Below, piece after piece: positions 35,882 through 45,743 of a stretch of DNA of 64,000 bases (positions are counted from its first letter, which is position 1; each line of letters opens with the position of its first letter). The position numbers were made by a program, and so were the translations under genes. Under the pieces are notes generated by a model, which saw only the letters and a program-made list of their open reading frames with translations, was not told the origin of the DNA and did not search any database. This DNA comes from Myroides odoratimimus (GTDB taxonomy: Bacteria; Bacteroidota; Bacteroidia; Flavobacteriales; Flavobacteriaceae): NCBI RefSeq assembly GCF_001485415.1, contig NZ_BCMQ01000002.1:62001-126000 (forward strand), written 5' to 3'.

Positions 35882-37539
35882 TACTTATTTCTTATTTTCT
35901 TTAAATACTTCTTTATTTTTTGTTCGGCAGGTAAGGTTGTCACTTCTTTAGTCAGCGCTGTATTAAACTCCTCACGAGCTAAAGAATACTGCTTCTTTTG
36001 CATATAATACAATGCTGTACGGTAATACACTAACCAATACTCAGGATTCAACGCCTGATACGTTTTAATGTATTCCTCTGAGACTTCTTGTTTCTCTTTG
36101 ATCACTTTCTGAAAGACGTGGTCTTCCACTCTAAAGCGTTCATAATCTCTAAATGCTTTACTATCGATAAACTGGTCTTTCGCTATCGTTAAACTATCTA
36201 CACCTAAGTGATAATCCTTATTTTCTTTACTAAAGATCTTGTTTAAATCATAAGCCACGAACTCTCCCAGTTGATAAGGATTAGACGACACCCATACCAG
36301 TCTTTTCTCTGGTTGAAAGACAATGCCATGGTGTGCTAATAGTTGGTTTAACGCCTTCTCGTTTCCATACCCTATTTCCTTTCCATTCAGTCCTTTTGTA
36401 TCTCTTAGTATATCAACCATCTTCTGAGGAGTCAACACCTCAGCATTATGTACATACTCGTTGACCTTATCCCATCTGTATTGCGAGTGACTCTCTTCGA
36501 TTTGTTTTTTATTTCGCTTATCTTTTTTAAAGGCATCGCTTTGAAAGTGATTCGAGCAGATTAATGCACTGCTATTAGGCACTTCATATACCCCAAAGTT
36601 CTTTGGTGCTATCTCTATCAATATTGCCTTCCTATCTGCTGCACTCCCCACCATGATAGACTCAGATACAAATACTTTCTTCGTTTTAGCAATGGCGATA
36701 GCTTGTTCTATATTGTCAGCATATTGTAGTATCTCACGAGCAACTACAGAGATAGGTGTTTTTGCCTTCAGTGGGATAGAAGACTTTCCTGCATTTAGTG
36801 TTACAGTCAGTCCCTTTTCATTCATTCCTGATACCACACCTGTCATACCTCCCCACGTCACAGACATAAACGCATTTCCCTTTTCAGGTTGTATAAAAGC
36901 GATTATTTTATTCTCCGCAAAATCATCTCCTACATAAAAGTCAAAGTTTCTCCCTATCAACAAACCACCATCAGCAGAGTTCTCATCCCATACTGCAAGA
37001 GATGTACATCCTACTAAAGCTAGATCCTGAAAAGCATGTCCTATGTCATGCGCTCCGTGAAGATAAAGATTGCGCTGGTAAGCTGGTCCTAAGAAATCAA
37101 ATCGGGTAGTAGCATAGTTACTTAGTCCGTATATCTCAGCTTTGTATTCATTCGGAATATATTGATATAAGTCTCTATTGTAATACTTCAATAGTTTAAT
37201 CAACATCTTTTGCTTAAATCCTGCTGGTACAAACTCCTCTACTTTTGAGAAGAAGATTGTTTCTTGCTTTTGATACAAATCCTTTGTTAGAGCTCCTGTA
37301 TTTAATCCAATTTGATAAGGATCACCACTAACATACAATTCCCATAATTGTTGTTTATTCTTACTTAAAAAGCCTTTATCAGTTATGCGAATACTATCCT
37401 GTATGATACTAACTTCTGGCGTAGCGGCATCCCATCCTTCAAGAATAGGAATATCTTTCAATCCTTTCTTTACACCACAACTTCCTAATAAGGCACATAT
37501 AATTAGAGTCCCAATATATCTATACCAATGCTTCATCAT
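35881..37539 (-). CDS. C45-type Ntn-hydrolase/acyltransferase lipoprotein
   Basis: 552 residues with a lipoprotein signal (LIICALLGSC, Cys21). A C45/choloylglycine-hydrolase-like domain covers about 80-420; VGCTSLAVWDENSADGG near 175-190 contains the Cys that would become the N-terminal nucleophile after self-cleavage, followed by IGRNFDFY and NEKGLTVTLNAG. A TPR-like helix pair closes the protein (ALYYMQKKQYSLAREEF). Relatives cleave or form amide bonds (acyl-CoA:6-APA acyltransferase). Placed between the ligase and the oxidoreductase in the pigment cluster, it is a candidate for periplasmic acyl transfer (inference). Confidence 0.75.
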   Translation of the reverse strand: MMKHWYRYIGTLIICALLGSCGVKKGLKDIPILEGWDAATPEVSIIQDSIRITDKGFLSKNKQQLWELYVSGDPYQIGLNTGALTKDLYQKQETIFFSKVEEFVPAGFKQKMLIKLLKYYNRDLYQYIPNEYKAEIYGLSNYATTRFDFLGPAYQRNLYLHGAHDIGHAFQDLALVGCTSLAVWDENSADGGLLIGRNFDFYVGDDFAENKIIAFIQPEKGNAFMSVTWGGMTGVVSGMNEKGLTVTLNAGKSSIPLKAKTPISVVAREILQYADNIEQAIAIAKTKKVFVSESIMVGSAADRKAILIEIAPKNFGVYEVPNSSALICSNHFQSDAFKKDKRNKKQIEESHSQYRWDKVNEYVHNAEVLTPQKMVDILRDTKGLNGKEIGYGNEKALNQLLAHHGIVFQPEKRLVWVSSNPYQLGEFVAYDLNKIFSKENKDYHLGVDSLTIAKDQFIDSKAFRDYERFRVEDHVFQKVIKEKQEVSEEYIKTYQALNPEYWLVYYRTALYYMQKKQYSLAREEFNTALTKEVTTLPAEQKIKKYLKKIRNK

Positions 37540-39058
37540 CTCTATACTTATTGAGTTTCGTTAGCAAAGAATCTTTATCTACCATCTCTAGACAAGTTAC
37601 AAATGCACCTATAGTCACTCCCATTACTCCGTGCATACGCACATTCTGCCCTGAGAAGAATAAGTTGCCTATCTTCGATCTCGGAGAGATAAATGTCTTC
37701 ATAGGGATATTAGCATCCTTGATAAATCCGTACATATTTCCTCGTTCTGACCCTATAAAATCTCTATAAGTCAAGGGCGAAGAGGAATGAACACTCTTTA
37801 TAGCCCTGCAGATACCAGGATATTTAGACTCTAACTTAGCTAATAGAAGTTGCTCTTTTTCTCGTTTGAAATCCTCATAGCTATTTCCTCTAGTTCCTAG
37901 ATTCTTAATAGTCGATACATTGTATGTCTCTCCCCATTGTTTGACTTCCTCGAAATCCATATAGGTCATCACTGTCATACTATCTGCCCATTCTTGTGCA
38001 GGAGAAGTACAGTTCATAGAAGCTACTAACAAATTAGGCCATCTACCTTCAGCTTTTTGATGTGTATCCCATACATCATCTATACTGTTATAATAGTATA
38101 TGTTGCTATTCTGATAAGGATAGCACTCTTTTTTAAATACAATATAAAGTGAGAATACCGAAGGTACCTCCTCTAGACTCATAATACGCTTTACAAATGG
38201 TTTAGAGAAACTCTCTGTCCCTACCATGCGTATCGTGTGCTTCAAGTTAATATTAGAAACAAACTGATCTGCCGTATACTGCATCCCATCTGCTGTCTTA
38301 CATGATGCCAATTGTTGGTTGTCAAAAACAAAACCTACAACTTCTTTATTCTTGTAGATCTCTCCTCCATAACTCTTCAGTACTTTGATAAGTGCTCTAC
38401 TGATTTGACTTCCTCCATTGACACATCTCCAAGCACTCTGTATGTAAGAATTGACTGTCAAGGCATGTACATATAAGGGGGTCTTCTCCTTATCTGCTAC
38501 GTATAAAAAGTTAGAACCTATAAGCACTGCTTTTAACTTTTCATTACTTGTTATTTCATCTAAGAAATCGATCAACTTAATACTTACGATATTCTCGTCA
38601 TATCCTTTCCCCCCTTCGAGGTAATACATCGGGAAGCGGTGACAGATATCATTGATAGTATCACAATACTTGCGCAGTGCGACCTCTTCTTCAGGGAAGA
38701 ACACAAGTAATTGTTGCACAAAGTTTTCATACCCTTGTGCATGTGGATAATCAATCATTTCGTCTTCAAAGGAGATAAAGTCATATCCATTCTCATCTAA
38801 GCGATATAGTTTCAACTTATCCATAATCTCTAGATAAGAGAAATACTTATACAGATTCTCACCGACATCTAGACCTCCGATATAGTGTACCCCTGTATCG
38901 AACACAGACTTATCACGAGCGAACGTCTGTAGGTTACCTCCATACTGTGTGTTCTTCTCCAGTACGCAGACTTTCTTTCCTTCTTTTGCTAATATTACAG
39001 CAGAAGCTAATCCCCCAAGACCGCTTCCTATCACAACTACATCATACTTCTTCTCCAT
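37520..39058 (-). CDS. Phytoene-desaturase/isomerase-like FAD oxidoreductase
   Basis: 512 residues. The N-terminal FAD-binding Rossmann motif is VVIGSGLGGLASAVILAKEG (8-27) with CVLEKNTQYGGN, and the C-terminal FAD motif NLFFSGQNVRMHGVMGVTIG follows near 470-490. This is the CrtI/CrtO/CrtISO group that desaturates or isomerises polyene chains. In flexirubin clusters it may adjust double bonds of the polyene or help in resorcinol formation; the substrate is not proven. It overlaps the C45 gene by 20 bases and follows the MMPL gene by 5. Confidence 0.8.
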   Translation of the reverse strand: MEKKYDVVVIGSGLGGLASAVILAKEGKKVCVLEKNTQYGGNLQTFARDKSVFDTGVHYIGGLDVGENLYKYFSYLEIMDKLKLYRLDENGYDFISFEDEMIDYPHAQGYENFVQQLLVFFPEEEVALRKYCDTINDICHRFPMYYLEGGKGYDENIVSIKLIDFLDEITSNEKLKAVLIGSNFLYVADKEKTPLYVHALTVNSYIQSAWRCVNGGSQISRALIKVLKSYGGEIYKNKEVVGFVFDNQQLASCKTADGMQYTADQFVSNINLKHTIRMVGTESFSKPFVKRIMSLEEVPSVFSLYIVFKKECYPYQNSNIYYYNSIDDVWDTHQKAEGRWPNLLVASMNCTSPAQEWADSMTVMTYMDFEEVKQWGETYNVSTIKNLGTRGNSYEDFKREKEQLLLAKLESKYPGICRAIKSVHSSSPLTYRDFIGSERGNMYGFIKDANIPMKTFISPRSKIGNLFFSGQNVRMHGVMGVTIGAFVTCLEMVDKDSLLTKLNKYRDDEALV

Positions 39059-39063
39059 AACTT

Positions 39064-42000
39064 TTATTCTCTTAGATACACACTGATATATTCATTCTGT
39101 ACAGATAATTTGAAACTTCTATCAGGTACATACTCCTTTACTTTTCTATGTAACACTACTATCTTATGGATAGTAGTAGGTACTTCACCACTTACTATTG
39201 TAGATACTAACAGCGTATTGACACTACCATCTATTTCAAATACATCAGTTATATATTCTACCGTTCTACACTTTGTTACATAATTGGTTTGTGCTACGCT
39301 ACGCTTGTAATCATCTTGAATATAAGCATACACTTTGCGCTTGCTCTGTTGTAAAGTTAACAAGAAATTAATCTGTCCATAGTCCTCTCCTACATGCAAT
39401 ATCTTCTCTTTGTCAGACAAGTGATTATCCAATTCATAATAGTCCTCTGCATAATGCTTAAAATCATCTTTCACCTCTTTCAAGATACTGCCTTCTTTAT
39501 AAAAATATCCTAAGAACAATTTACGTCTAAAGTAATTCTTATCCTCTAGTTGTCTTCTAATAGCTCTAAACTGTTCTTTGTAGAATTTACTTATCTTCTT
39601 TGTTCGCTCTGAGTAATCCTCACCATACGATCTATCTTCATAAGTAATGCGTTCTCCTACTGTAGTAATAATGTGCCCTCCATATATGATATAATCTCTC
39701 TTTCCATTAACCTCAGCATTCCCATGTATATACATAGGTATAATATCTAACTTCAAGGTCTCTGCTAAGAAGAAAGCTCCTTTGTGGAAGCGCTGTACAT
39801 CATTGGTCAATGAGCGTGTTCCTTCAGGAAATATCATCAACGAGAATCCTTGTTTCACACGTTCCTCTAAGTGCTCTACACTGTTATCTACCCCATTAGA
39901 TACAGGATAGAACCCAGCCATCTGTACCGCTCTACCAAAGATAGGTGACTTATACACCCAGTCATTCACTAGATAGACTATATTTGAGTTAACCATTCCT
40001 ATCGTCAATGAATCTAAGAATGACGTATGATTAGCTATAATAACTGCTGGCTTCTTGAAGTCTTCTTTTTGCTTATTGATAATCCCTTTTTTCACAAATG
40101 GGTTTAAGTATAATACAGAAGCCATATACAAAGACATTCCCTTGCCAAACAACCTCAACTTAACTACTTTTCGCATAGGCAATATGAACATCAATATCCT
40201 TGCAATAAAAGAGTACAATACACCACATACCCCAAAATAGGTAAATGATACAATACTAAACAATAATAAACGCAACGTAATAGGTGACTTTCCTTTCTGC
40301 TGTCTATTTGTAAAACAGAAGCGATATAAACGAGGATATAATACAAATGCCGAAATAGCCGATACAGACAATCCTATCAAAGACACTACAGAGATAGAAC
40401 GCAAGGCTGGATGTTTCGCAAATATCAGTGTACCTATAGCTAATAGTGTTGTCAATACAGCCAAGATAATAGACGAACGATACATCACACTCTCATTCTT
40501 ACCCGTTGTATATTCTTTCTGTAGGGCACTGGTCATAAATATAGTGAAGTCCACTCCCTGACCGAATATCAAGGTACACACGATCGAACTAAAGATATTA
40601 AACTCTATGTGAAACAGTCCCATCAGACCTGTAGTAATAAATCCGGTAATAATGATCGGTACCATACTCACTAGTACCATCTCTATACGTCTAAAGAAAA
40701 ACCATAGAATCAACAATACAGCAATCAAAGAATAATTGACCAAACTCGTAAAGTCTTTCACCAGATTACTCAAGAAAGTCTCATTAATAGCCTTCCTATC
40801 AATCACCAAATACTCTTCTGGCCCTTTTAACTCATCGACAAATGCAACTCTATTGTTTTCTTGTACTTTGACCAACGTATTAATTGTATAGAATCCATCC
40901 TTCTCTATGAAGAACTCATCCATAATCTGAGGATTCAACTTTGTATATTCTTGAATTGGAATAACACCAAAGCTCGTATCTAATAAATCATAGAACCCCT
41001 CATACGTACTTTCCATAAAGTCATATCGCTGTCCTTCTCTGATCAGTGTATGCTTTATACTTGATATATTTTGCTTTGCCCAGAATGTGTCCCAAAGCTT
41101 AATCTTCTGCTCTTGTTGACTCTTAGATAATACAATATTGCCTAGTGAACTATACTGCAAGATATGTCCATCTGCTTTCTCACTCTTTAAGTGCTGAGCT
41201 AGTCGTGCATTATCTTCTACCACATCATCTACAGATTCTCCATAGCACGTTATATACAAGGATTTACTATTGCTATCTAAGGTACTATTGAGCTTTTCTT
41301 CTGCTTGTTTTAATTCTTCTGGAAAGTAGTTCATCGAAGACAAATCCTTATCGAAAGTAGTCTTGTCAAAAGTAAAACAACTTACTACAATCGCTAAAAG
41401 ACATAGTCCAAACAACCACTTACTCTTATCAAAGGGAAACTTAGCTACTTTATCTATTAGTGTATTCGACTTGCCTACCAAATCTTTCTCAGACGGTTTA
41501 TACAGATGAGGTATGAATAGCAAGGAGAATAGACCTGCTGCCATCACTGTAATAGACGCAAATATTCCCAAGTCTTTTAAGGCTTCTGAATGCACAAATA
41601 CTAGACATAAAAAGGCAATGGCTGTCGTAGCACAACTCATTATGATAGGTCTAGTGATCTCTCTATACACTTCTTTTATATCTCCACTATGCTTGTAGTG
41701 TGTCATAATATGCAGGGCGTAGTCTATCGTAATTCCTATCAATATAGCCCCTACACTCAACGATATAGCAGATATAGAATCCTTGATAAAATACAAGACA
41801 AACAAGGCTACTAATGCAGCACATATAGTCGGTATAAACAGTATGACTGGAATAAATAGTTTGCGATAAAAGGCTACTAATAGAACCATGAGCACTGTCA
41901 CAGATATAGCTACGGTCTTCTGTATATCACTCTTGATCTGCTTAGCATTAGCTACAGCTACAAAAGAAGCTCCGAAATAATCTACACTTACTTTATCAGC

Positions 42001-42726
42001 ATACGTTCCATTCAAGCTCTCTTTTACCTCTTCTAAATAGTTGATAAAAATAGTATTGTGCTCCGTCTCTGTACCGTCATATACAGGATCAATGAACAAG
42101 AGTAGCTTATCCTCATCTTTGTTCATGATATACCCATCCACAAGGTGGAAGTCATCACCGATATTGAGTTGTTGCAGCTTCTGTAGTGCCATAAAGCCTA
42201 TCCCCATTGGGTCTCGCTGTATGAACTGCTTCGCTACCATTCCCGTAGGAGAGATTAGCGTCTTATAGTTGGCTTCTACGACTTGCTTTAAACTATCATT
42301 ATTCAGTTTGACAGCTATTTTTTCATAGTCACTTTCTTCTAAAAACAGGGGCAAGTGTGCATAGACAAAGTTAATTGCTTCATTGATATTCTCATCATCT
42401 ACCTTGCCTTGTATAGACTTGACATATTCGTTCTTCACCGCTAGAGAATCTAAGAACTGATCAGCTAACGTCACTAAGTCTTCTGTAGTTCCCTCTTGTT
42501 GTTTCTCTATGATAACTGATATCTTATCTGAGAAACGCAGCTGACTAAGTACTTTCGAAGTGATACTTGTCTTTTCATTCTTTGGTAATATACGAGTGAT
42601 ATCCTCTTCAAACTTAATATTTAAAGCCCCATAAGCTGTTAATACCACAAAAAGTAAGGATAGTATAAAGAACATTACTTTGTTCTTCTCTCCCCATTTA
42701 TAAATATGATAAAATACACTTGACAT
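39064..42726 (-). CDS. MMPL exporter fused to PlsC acyltransferase and a methyltransferase-like end
   Basis: 1220 residues in three parts. Residues 1-800 are an RND/MMPL exporter: two sets of membrane helices, each after a large periplasmic loop, with GAILIGITIDYALHIMTHYK (first set) and FGQGVDFTIFMTSALQKEY (second). Residues about 880-1080 are a 1-acyl-glycerol-phosphate-acyltransferase domain with NHTSFLDS (near 898) and FPEGTRSLT (near 967). The last 130 residues (ILHVGEDYGQINFLL near 1107) resemble a degenerate class I methyltransferase. The exporter likely moves the pigment or a precursor; the acyltransferase could attach it to lipid. Overlaps the GT2 gene by 1 base. Confidence 0.85.
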   Translation of the reverse strand: MSSVFYHIYKWGEKNKVMFFILSLLFVVLTAYGALNIKFEEDITRILPKNEKTSITSKVLSQLRFSDKISVIIEKQQEGTTEDLVTLADQFLDSLAVKNEYVKSIQGKVDDENINEAINFVYAHLPLFLEESDYEKIAVKLNNDSLKQVVEANYKTLISPTGMVAKQFIQRDPMGIGFMALQKLQQLNIGDDFHLVDGYIMNKDEDKLLLFIDPVYDGTETEHNTIFINYLEEVKESLNGTYADKVSVDYFGASFVAVANAKQIKSDIQKTVAISVTVLMVLLVAFYRKLFIPVILFIPTICAALVALFVLYFIKDSISAISLSVGAILIGITIDYALHIMTHYKHSGDIKEVYREITRPIIMSCATTAIAFLCLVFVHSEALKDLGIFASITVMAAGLFSLLFIPHLYKPSEKDLVGKSNTLIDKVAKFPFDKSKWLFGLCLLAIVVSCFTFDKTTFDKDLSSMNYFPEELKQAEEKLNSTLDSNSKSLYITCYGESVDDVVEDNARLAQHLKSEKADGHILQYSSLGNIVLSKSQQEQKIKLWDTFWAKQNISSIKHTLIREGQRYDFMESTYEGFYDLLDTSFGVIPIQEYTKLNPQIMDEFFIEKDGFYTINTLVKVQENNRVAFVDELKGPEEYLVIDRKAINETFLSNLVKDFTSLVNYSLIAVLLILWFFFRRIEMVLVSMVPIIITGFITTGLMGLFHIEFNIFSSIVCTLIFGQGVDFTIFMTSALQKEYTTGKNESVMYRSSIILAVLTTLLAIGTLIFAKHPALRSISVVSLIGLSVSAISAFVLYPRLYRFCFTNRQQKGKSPITLRLLLFSIVSFTYFGVCGVLYSFIARILMFILPMRKVVKLRLFGKGMSLYMASVLYLNPFVKKGIINKQKEDFKKPAVIIANHTSFLDSLTIGMVNSNIVYLVNDWVYKSPIFGRAVQMAGFYPVSNGVDNSVEHLEERVKQGFSLMIFPEGTRSLTNDVQRFHKGAFFLAETLKLDIIPMYIHGNAEVNGKRDYIIYGGHIITTVGERITYEDRSYGEDYSERTKKISKFYKEQFRAIRRQLEDKNYFRRKLFLGYFYKEGSILKEVKDDFKHYAEDYYELDNHLSDKEKILHVGEDYGQINFLLTLQQSKRKVYAYIQDDYKRSVAQTNYVTKCRTVEYITDVFEIDGSVNTLLVSTIVSGEVPTTIHKIVVLHRKVKEYVPDRSFKLSVQNEYISVYLRE

Positions 42727-43919
42727 TACTTCCTTTTTTTATTGAATACAGATAATAATACATAACTCACTGTTCCGAACAGTACACTCATTACACTTGC
42801 TAGGACGATACTTCCCACTAGATACTGTACTAAGTGTGCAGACATAGAGGTTATAGAATACTCATCTAAGATAATATCTTTCGTCCCATGTGGAACCAAA
42901 TAATATCCTAGCTGCAAAGATGCAAATACGATAATAGGTATCATCGGTGGTATACTCACATTCGAAAACGTAAATGCCAACACTTTATTCAACCTGAATG
43001 TGATAGCTAAAAAAATAGATAAGAACGACTGTAGTCCCCACAGTGGCGCTATACCGATAAATACCCCTAGTCCTATAGATATCGCTTTGACCCTATTCGA
43101 ATCATCACTTCCTAGTATATCTTCTCTCAAAAAATCTTTAAACCTTTTTTTTTTGAAACGTCTAAAAAAATTCCTTGGGATAATATAGACCAACAGTAAG
43201 GTTACCAAAACTGTATTCAGTATACTAATACGCGTAAAGTCCTTAAATGGTCTAAAGTGAGATACCCGCTCAGACTCATCATAGAGTACTTGTACAGGTA
43301 CATTGCGCACAGCTACATCATTCCATGCTGCTCGCACAATAACCTCTATTTCGAATTCAAATTTATTTGTGTAATATTTCTTTGCCAAAGACTGCAAAGG
43401 ATATAAGCGATACCCTGATTGAGTATCTGTCAAAGTAATACCCGTCTCAAACCAAAACCAAAAGTTAGAAAATCGGTTGCCAAAGCTACTCTTCTTCGGT
43501 ACACCCTCTTGCTCCATATTGCGAGAACCAATAAGCAATAGGTTCTTCTCTTCACTCTCCATCAACGCCTGGACAAACACAGGAATATCACTCGGATAAT
43601 GTTGTCCATCACTATCTATTGTGATAGCATATTGATACCCTTGGCGTATAGCTTCTCTAAACCCAACAGTCAGTGCATTTCCTTTCCCCTTATTCTCTGG
43701 TAAATGAATAGTATGCAACTCTCTGTTATAATCTGCTAAAATAGCTGAGGTATCATCTGTAGAGCCATCGTTAATGACAATTATCTTATTCGTATAAGAC
43801 AATACTCCATCGATAACACGCCGTAAAGTCTTGTGGTTATTATAAGTGGGAATCAAGACACAAATGCCCAATTCGCCTATGGTATTATGTATGTTAGGTA
43901 AGGTAAGGTCTTCTTTCAT
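42726..43919 (-). CDS. GT2 glycosyltransferase-DUF2062 fusion
   Basis: 397 residues. Residues 14-240 are a family 2 glycosyltransferase of the dolichyl-phosphate-mannose-synthase type (VLIPTYNNHKTLRRVIDGVL, VINDGSTDDT, the metal-binding TIDSDGQH). Residues about 270-385 are a DUF2062 membrane domain with three helices (AISIGLGVFIGIAPLWG). The same fusion recurs in aryl polyene and flexirubin clusters. A sugar or other group transfer onto the pigment or its carrier lipid is possible, but flexirubins are not known as glycosides, so the role is open. It precedes the MMPL gene. Confidence 0.8.
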   Translation of the reverse strand: MKEDLTLPNIHNTIGELGICVLIPTYNNHKTLRRVIDGVLSYTNKIIVINDGSTDDTSAILADYNRELHTIHLPENKGKGNALTVGFREAIRQGYQYAITIDSDGQHYPSDIPVFVQALMESEEKNLLLIGSRNMEQEGVPKKSSFGNRFSNFWFWFETGITLTDTQSGYRLYPLQSLAKKYYTNKFEFEIEVIVRAAWNDVAVRNVPVQVLYDESERVSHFRPFKDFTRISILNTVLVTLLLVYIIPRNFFRRFKKKRFKDFLREDILGSDDSNRVKAISIGLGVFIGIAPLWGLQSFLSIFLAITFRLNKVLAFTFSNVSIPPMIPIIVFASLQLGYYLVPHGTKDIILDEYSITSMSAHLVQYLVGSIVLASVMSVLFGTVSYVLLSVFNKKRK

Positions 43920-43933
43920 TTATTCATCTTCCA

Positions 43934-44413
43934 TTACAGAAGTTTATTTCTGTCATCAGTAGTAAATGCTTTTGATTGTTTCGCATAACTACTAATCCAT
44001 TTCTTTACATCAGCAGACTGATTGCTATAGTTCTCTAGTATTACCAGTTTATCTTCTTGTATATTCGCTTTATACTTCACGATATTCGGTACGTGTTCTT
44101 GTATGATGAGCCTGATTAATCTTATTTCTACATCCTTTGGCTTACTAGCTACTGCTCCATCTAGCAGTGCAGCCCCCTGTACGATTAGCGCTTTTTTATT
44201 CTTAATACCTTTCTCGAATTTAGCTTTCGTGATTAGCGCACTTCCTTTGTAAGCATTGCCCAAATCTGTGTTATCTAATTTTAGAGTCTGATTATAGAAC
44301 GCTTCTGCTAGTTCTACAGACTCTCCCGCGTGTTCAAAACGTTCTCTGATACTAGTCGTCGAAGTCTGAAACAGCATCATTGCACTAATGAAAATAACAG
44401 TTAAGAATTTCAT
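43934..44413 (-). CDS. Small exported protein of the pigment cluster
   Basis: 159 residues with a signal peptide (MKFLTVIFISAMMLFQTST). The mature part is helical (ERFEHAGESVELAEAFYNQT, later KAKFEKGIKNKKALIVQGAALL), suggestive of TPR-like helices, with no catalytic motif. It lies 2 bases after the hotdog gene and 14 bases before the GT2 gene in unit B, so it belongs to the cluster. A periplasmic scaffold role is only a guess. Confidence 0.65.
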   Translation of the reverse strand: MKFLTVIFISAMMLFQTSTTSIRERFEHAGESVELAEAFYNQTLKLDNTDLGNAYKGSALITKAKFEKGIKNKKALIVQGAALLDGAVASKPKDVEIRLIRLIIQEHVPNIVKYKANIQEDKLVILENYSNQSADVKKWISSYAKQSKAFTTDDRNKLL

Positions 44414-44415
44414 AT

Positions 44416-44784
44416 CTATTTCTTGCTATAAGTACTACTCATTTTTAAAGCGATAGTACCTACAAAGTCGATAGTACTCTTCACCTTTACGATTTCGTCT
44501 ACCTCATCTACCTGTAGCGAAAACGTTAGTTCATTACACTTCTCAGGATTAATCAAGGCCATAAACTTCACATTGATTACCTGTTCCATAAAAAGTTCAC
44601 ACTTCGAGATTGATTCAGACAATTCTTTAATGATCTGCATCATACATATACCAGGCATTACAGGATTATTTGGAAAATGTCCTTTAAATACATCATGCGT
44701 GGTATTTAATCGTACTAAGGCAGTATATTGATTCGCTGTAGTCTCTTCTAAATTAACTACTTCATAAAAATTGTCGATAAGCAT
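44416..44784 (-). CDS. FabZ-like hotdog protein with altered active site
   Basis: 122 residues of the hotdog fold, first gene of unit B. The motif KGHFPNNPVMPGICMMQ (35-50 region) matches FabZ/FabA: catalytic His36 is present, but 14 residues later, where FabZ has the catalytic Glu, there is Gln50. It could be a 3-hydroxyacyl-ACP dehydratase with altered chemistry, an isomerase, or a binding subunit pairing with another hotdog protein such as those at 57.1-58.0 kb. It is 2 bases from the next gene. Confidence 0.7.
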   Translation of the reverse strand: MLIDNFYEVVNLEETTANQYTALVRLNTTHDVFKGHFPNNPVMPGICMMQIIKELSESISKCELFMEQVINVKFMALINPEKCNELTFSLQVDEVDEIVKVKSTIDFVGTIALKMSSTYSKK

Positions 44785-44819
44785 AAATACCTATATTATT
44801 TCTTAAAAAAACTTTAATG

Positions 44820-44827
44820 CAAAACTA
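44820..44827 (-). promoter_or_regulatory. Possible -7 box of pigment unit B
   Basis: On the minus strand TAGTTTTG fits TAnnTTTG, 35 bases before the first gene of unit B. A TTTA, not TTTG, lies about 23 bases upstream. It would let unit B be transcribed apart from unit A. Confidence 0.4.
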
Positions 44828-45254
44828 ATTAAAAAAAACATACTGTTATTTAAACGCCATTTAACTTCTTCACAAAAAAAACAGAAGTTCTAGCATTTAT
44901 TTTCTTATTTAATCTATATTCTTCAGCAAATAACAATAAAATTTCCCTGCATATTAGGTTAATTTTTAATTATACACAAAAGAAATAAATATATAATAGA
45001 AACTCATTATATCACCTCTATTCATCCTTTCACCACTCCTATACAGAATATAACACATTAATTACAAAACGATTAACACACTAAAACTCCTCCTTTCAAA
45101 ACAATACGTAGCTACTTCTCTACTGACTGCATCACCCAATATTCATCACAGAAATAACAACACTCCACAATGCAGACTAGAAACACAAAGGTAAAAAACA
45201 GACTAAAATTCATATTTCGCCCTAATTTCTCTATTTTTCCGAGTATACAAAATC

Positions 45255-45350
45255 GGGGTGGTCGGCTTGTGGTCGGCATATGATAGGCATTTGGTCGGCT
45301 TAAAAATATTGTTTTAAGCCGACCACATACCCAGCACTAGCCTAGCATAC
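45255..45350 (+). repeat. Dispersed imperfect-palindrome repeat, copy 2
   Basis: Begins GGGTGGTCGGCTTGTGGTC and includes TAGGCATTTGGTCGGCTTAA, the same succession as the minus strand at 15141-15232. Its centre is a perfect 14-bp hairpin TGGTCGGCTTAAAA / TTTTAAGCCGACCA with a 6-base loop (45291-45324). Confidence 0.7.
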
Positions 45351-45698
45351 TGGAAACATAGTGAGCTAAACATATCGTATTTTACACCTATTGTATCTTA
45401 AATAGCACACATTGCACTACTTATCTGTAAATAAAAAGTAGGTAATCAAGAAAATTATATACTTAAAAAAGGGATAAAATTGACACGCTAAACTGTCTAG
45501 AAAGGAGGCAAACACTAAAATAATGTAATACTAGTATCTGTCTGAATAAAACGATTTTATGATCTGTTCTCCTAATTTTAGGATGTGATCCTCCCTTATA
45601 CAATGTCACACTAGGCTTCCTAATACGAACGAAATTTCAAAAACTACAAATACTATTAGCTCTGTATATCGAGTAAATAATCATGAAAAAACAGCCAT

Positions 45699-45743
45699 AA
45701 AAAAAGTCGATTAAACGCAATGTTATTGCGTTTAATCGACTTT
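45699..45743 (-). terminator. Strong terminator of pigment unit A
   Basis: On the minus strand a perfect 19-bp stem (AAAGTCGATTAAACGCAAT and its complement, loop of 3) leads into seven T, 23 bases after the last outer-membrane gene. It separates unit A from unit B. Confidence 0.93.

Larger units (their letters stand above)
44785..45698. other. Gene-free gap splitting the pigment cluster
   Basis: About 0.9 kb with no convincing gene on either strand, unusual inside a cluster whose other genes overlap or nearly touch. It contains the possible unit B promoter (44820), the palindromic repeat at 45255-45350 and, beyond it, the terminator of unit A (45699). The longest minus-strand frame is a 33-codon hydrophobic one at 45112-45213 that I do not accept as a gene. 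A decayed gene or deletion scar is possible. Confidence 0.6.

Noticed and set aside
45112..45213. 33-codon hydrophobic frame on the minus strand in the cluster gap
   Set aside because: No ribosome site, no homology pattern and a length expected by chance in AT-rich DNA.
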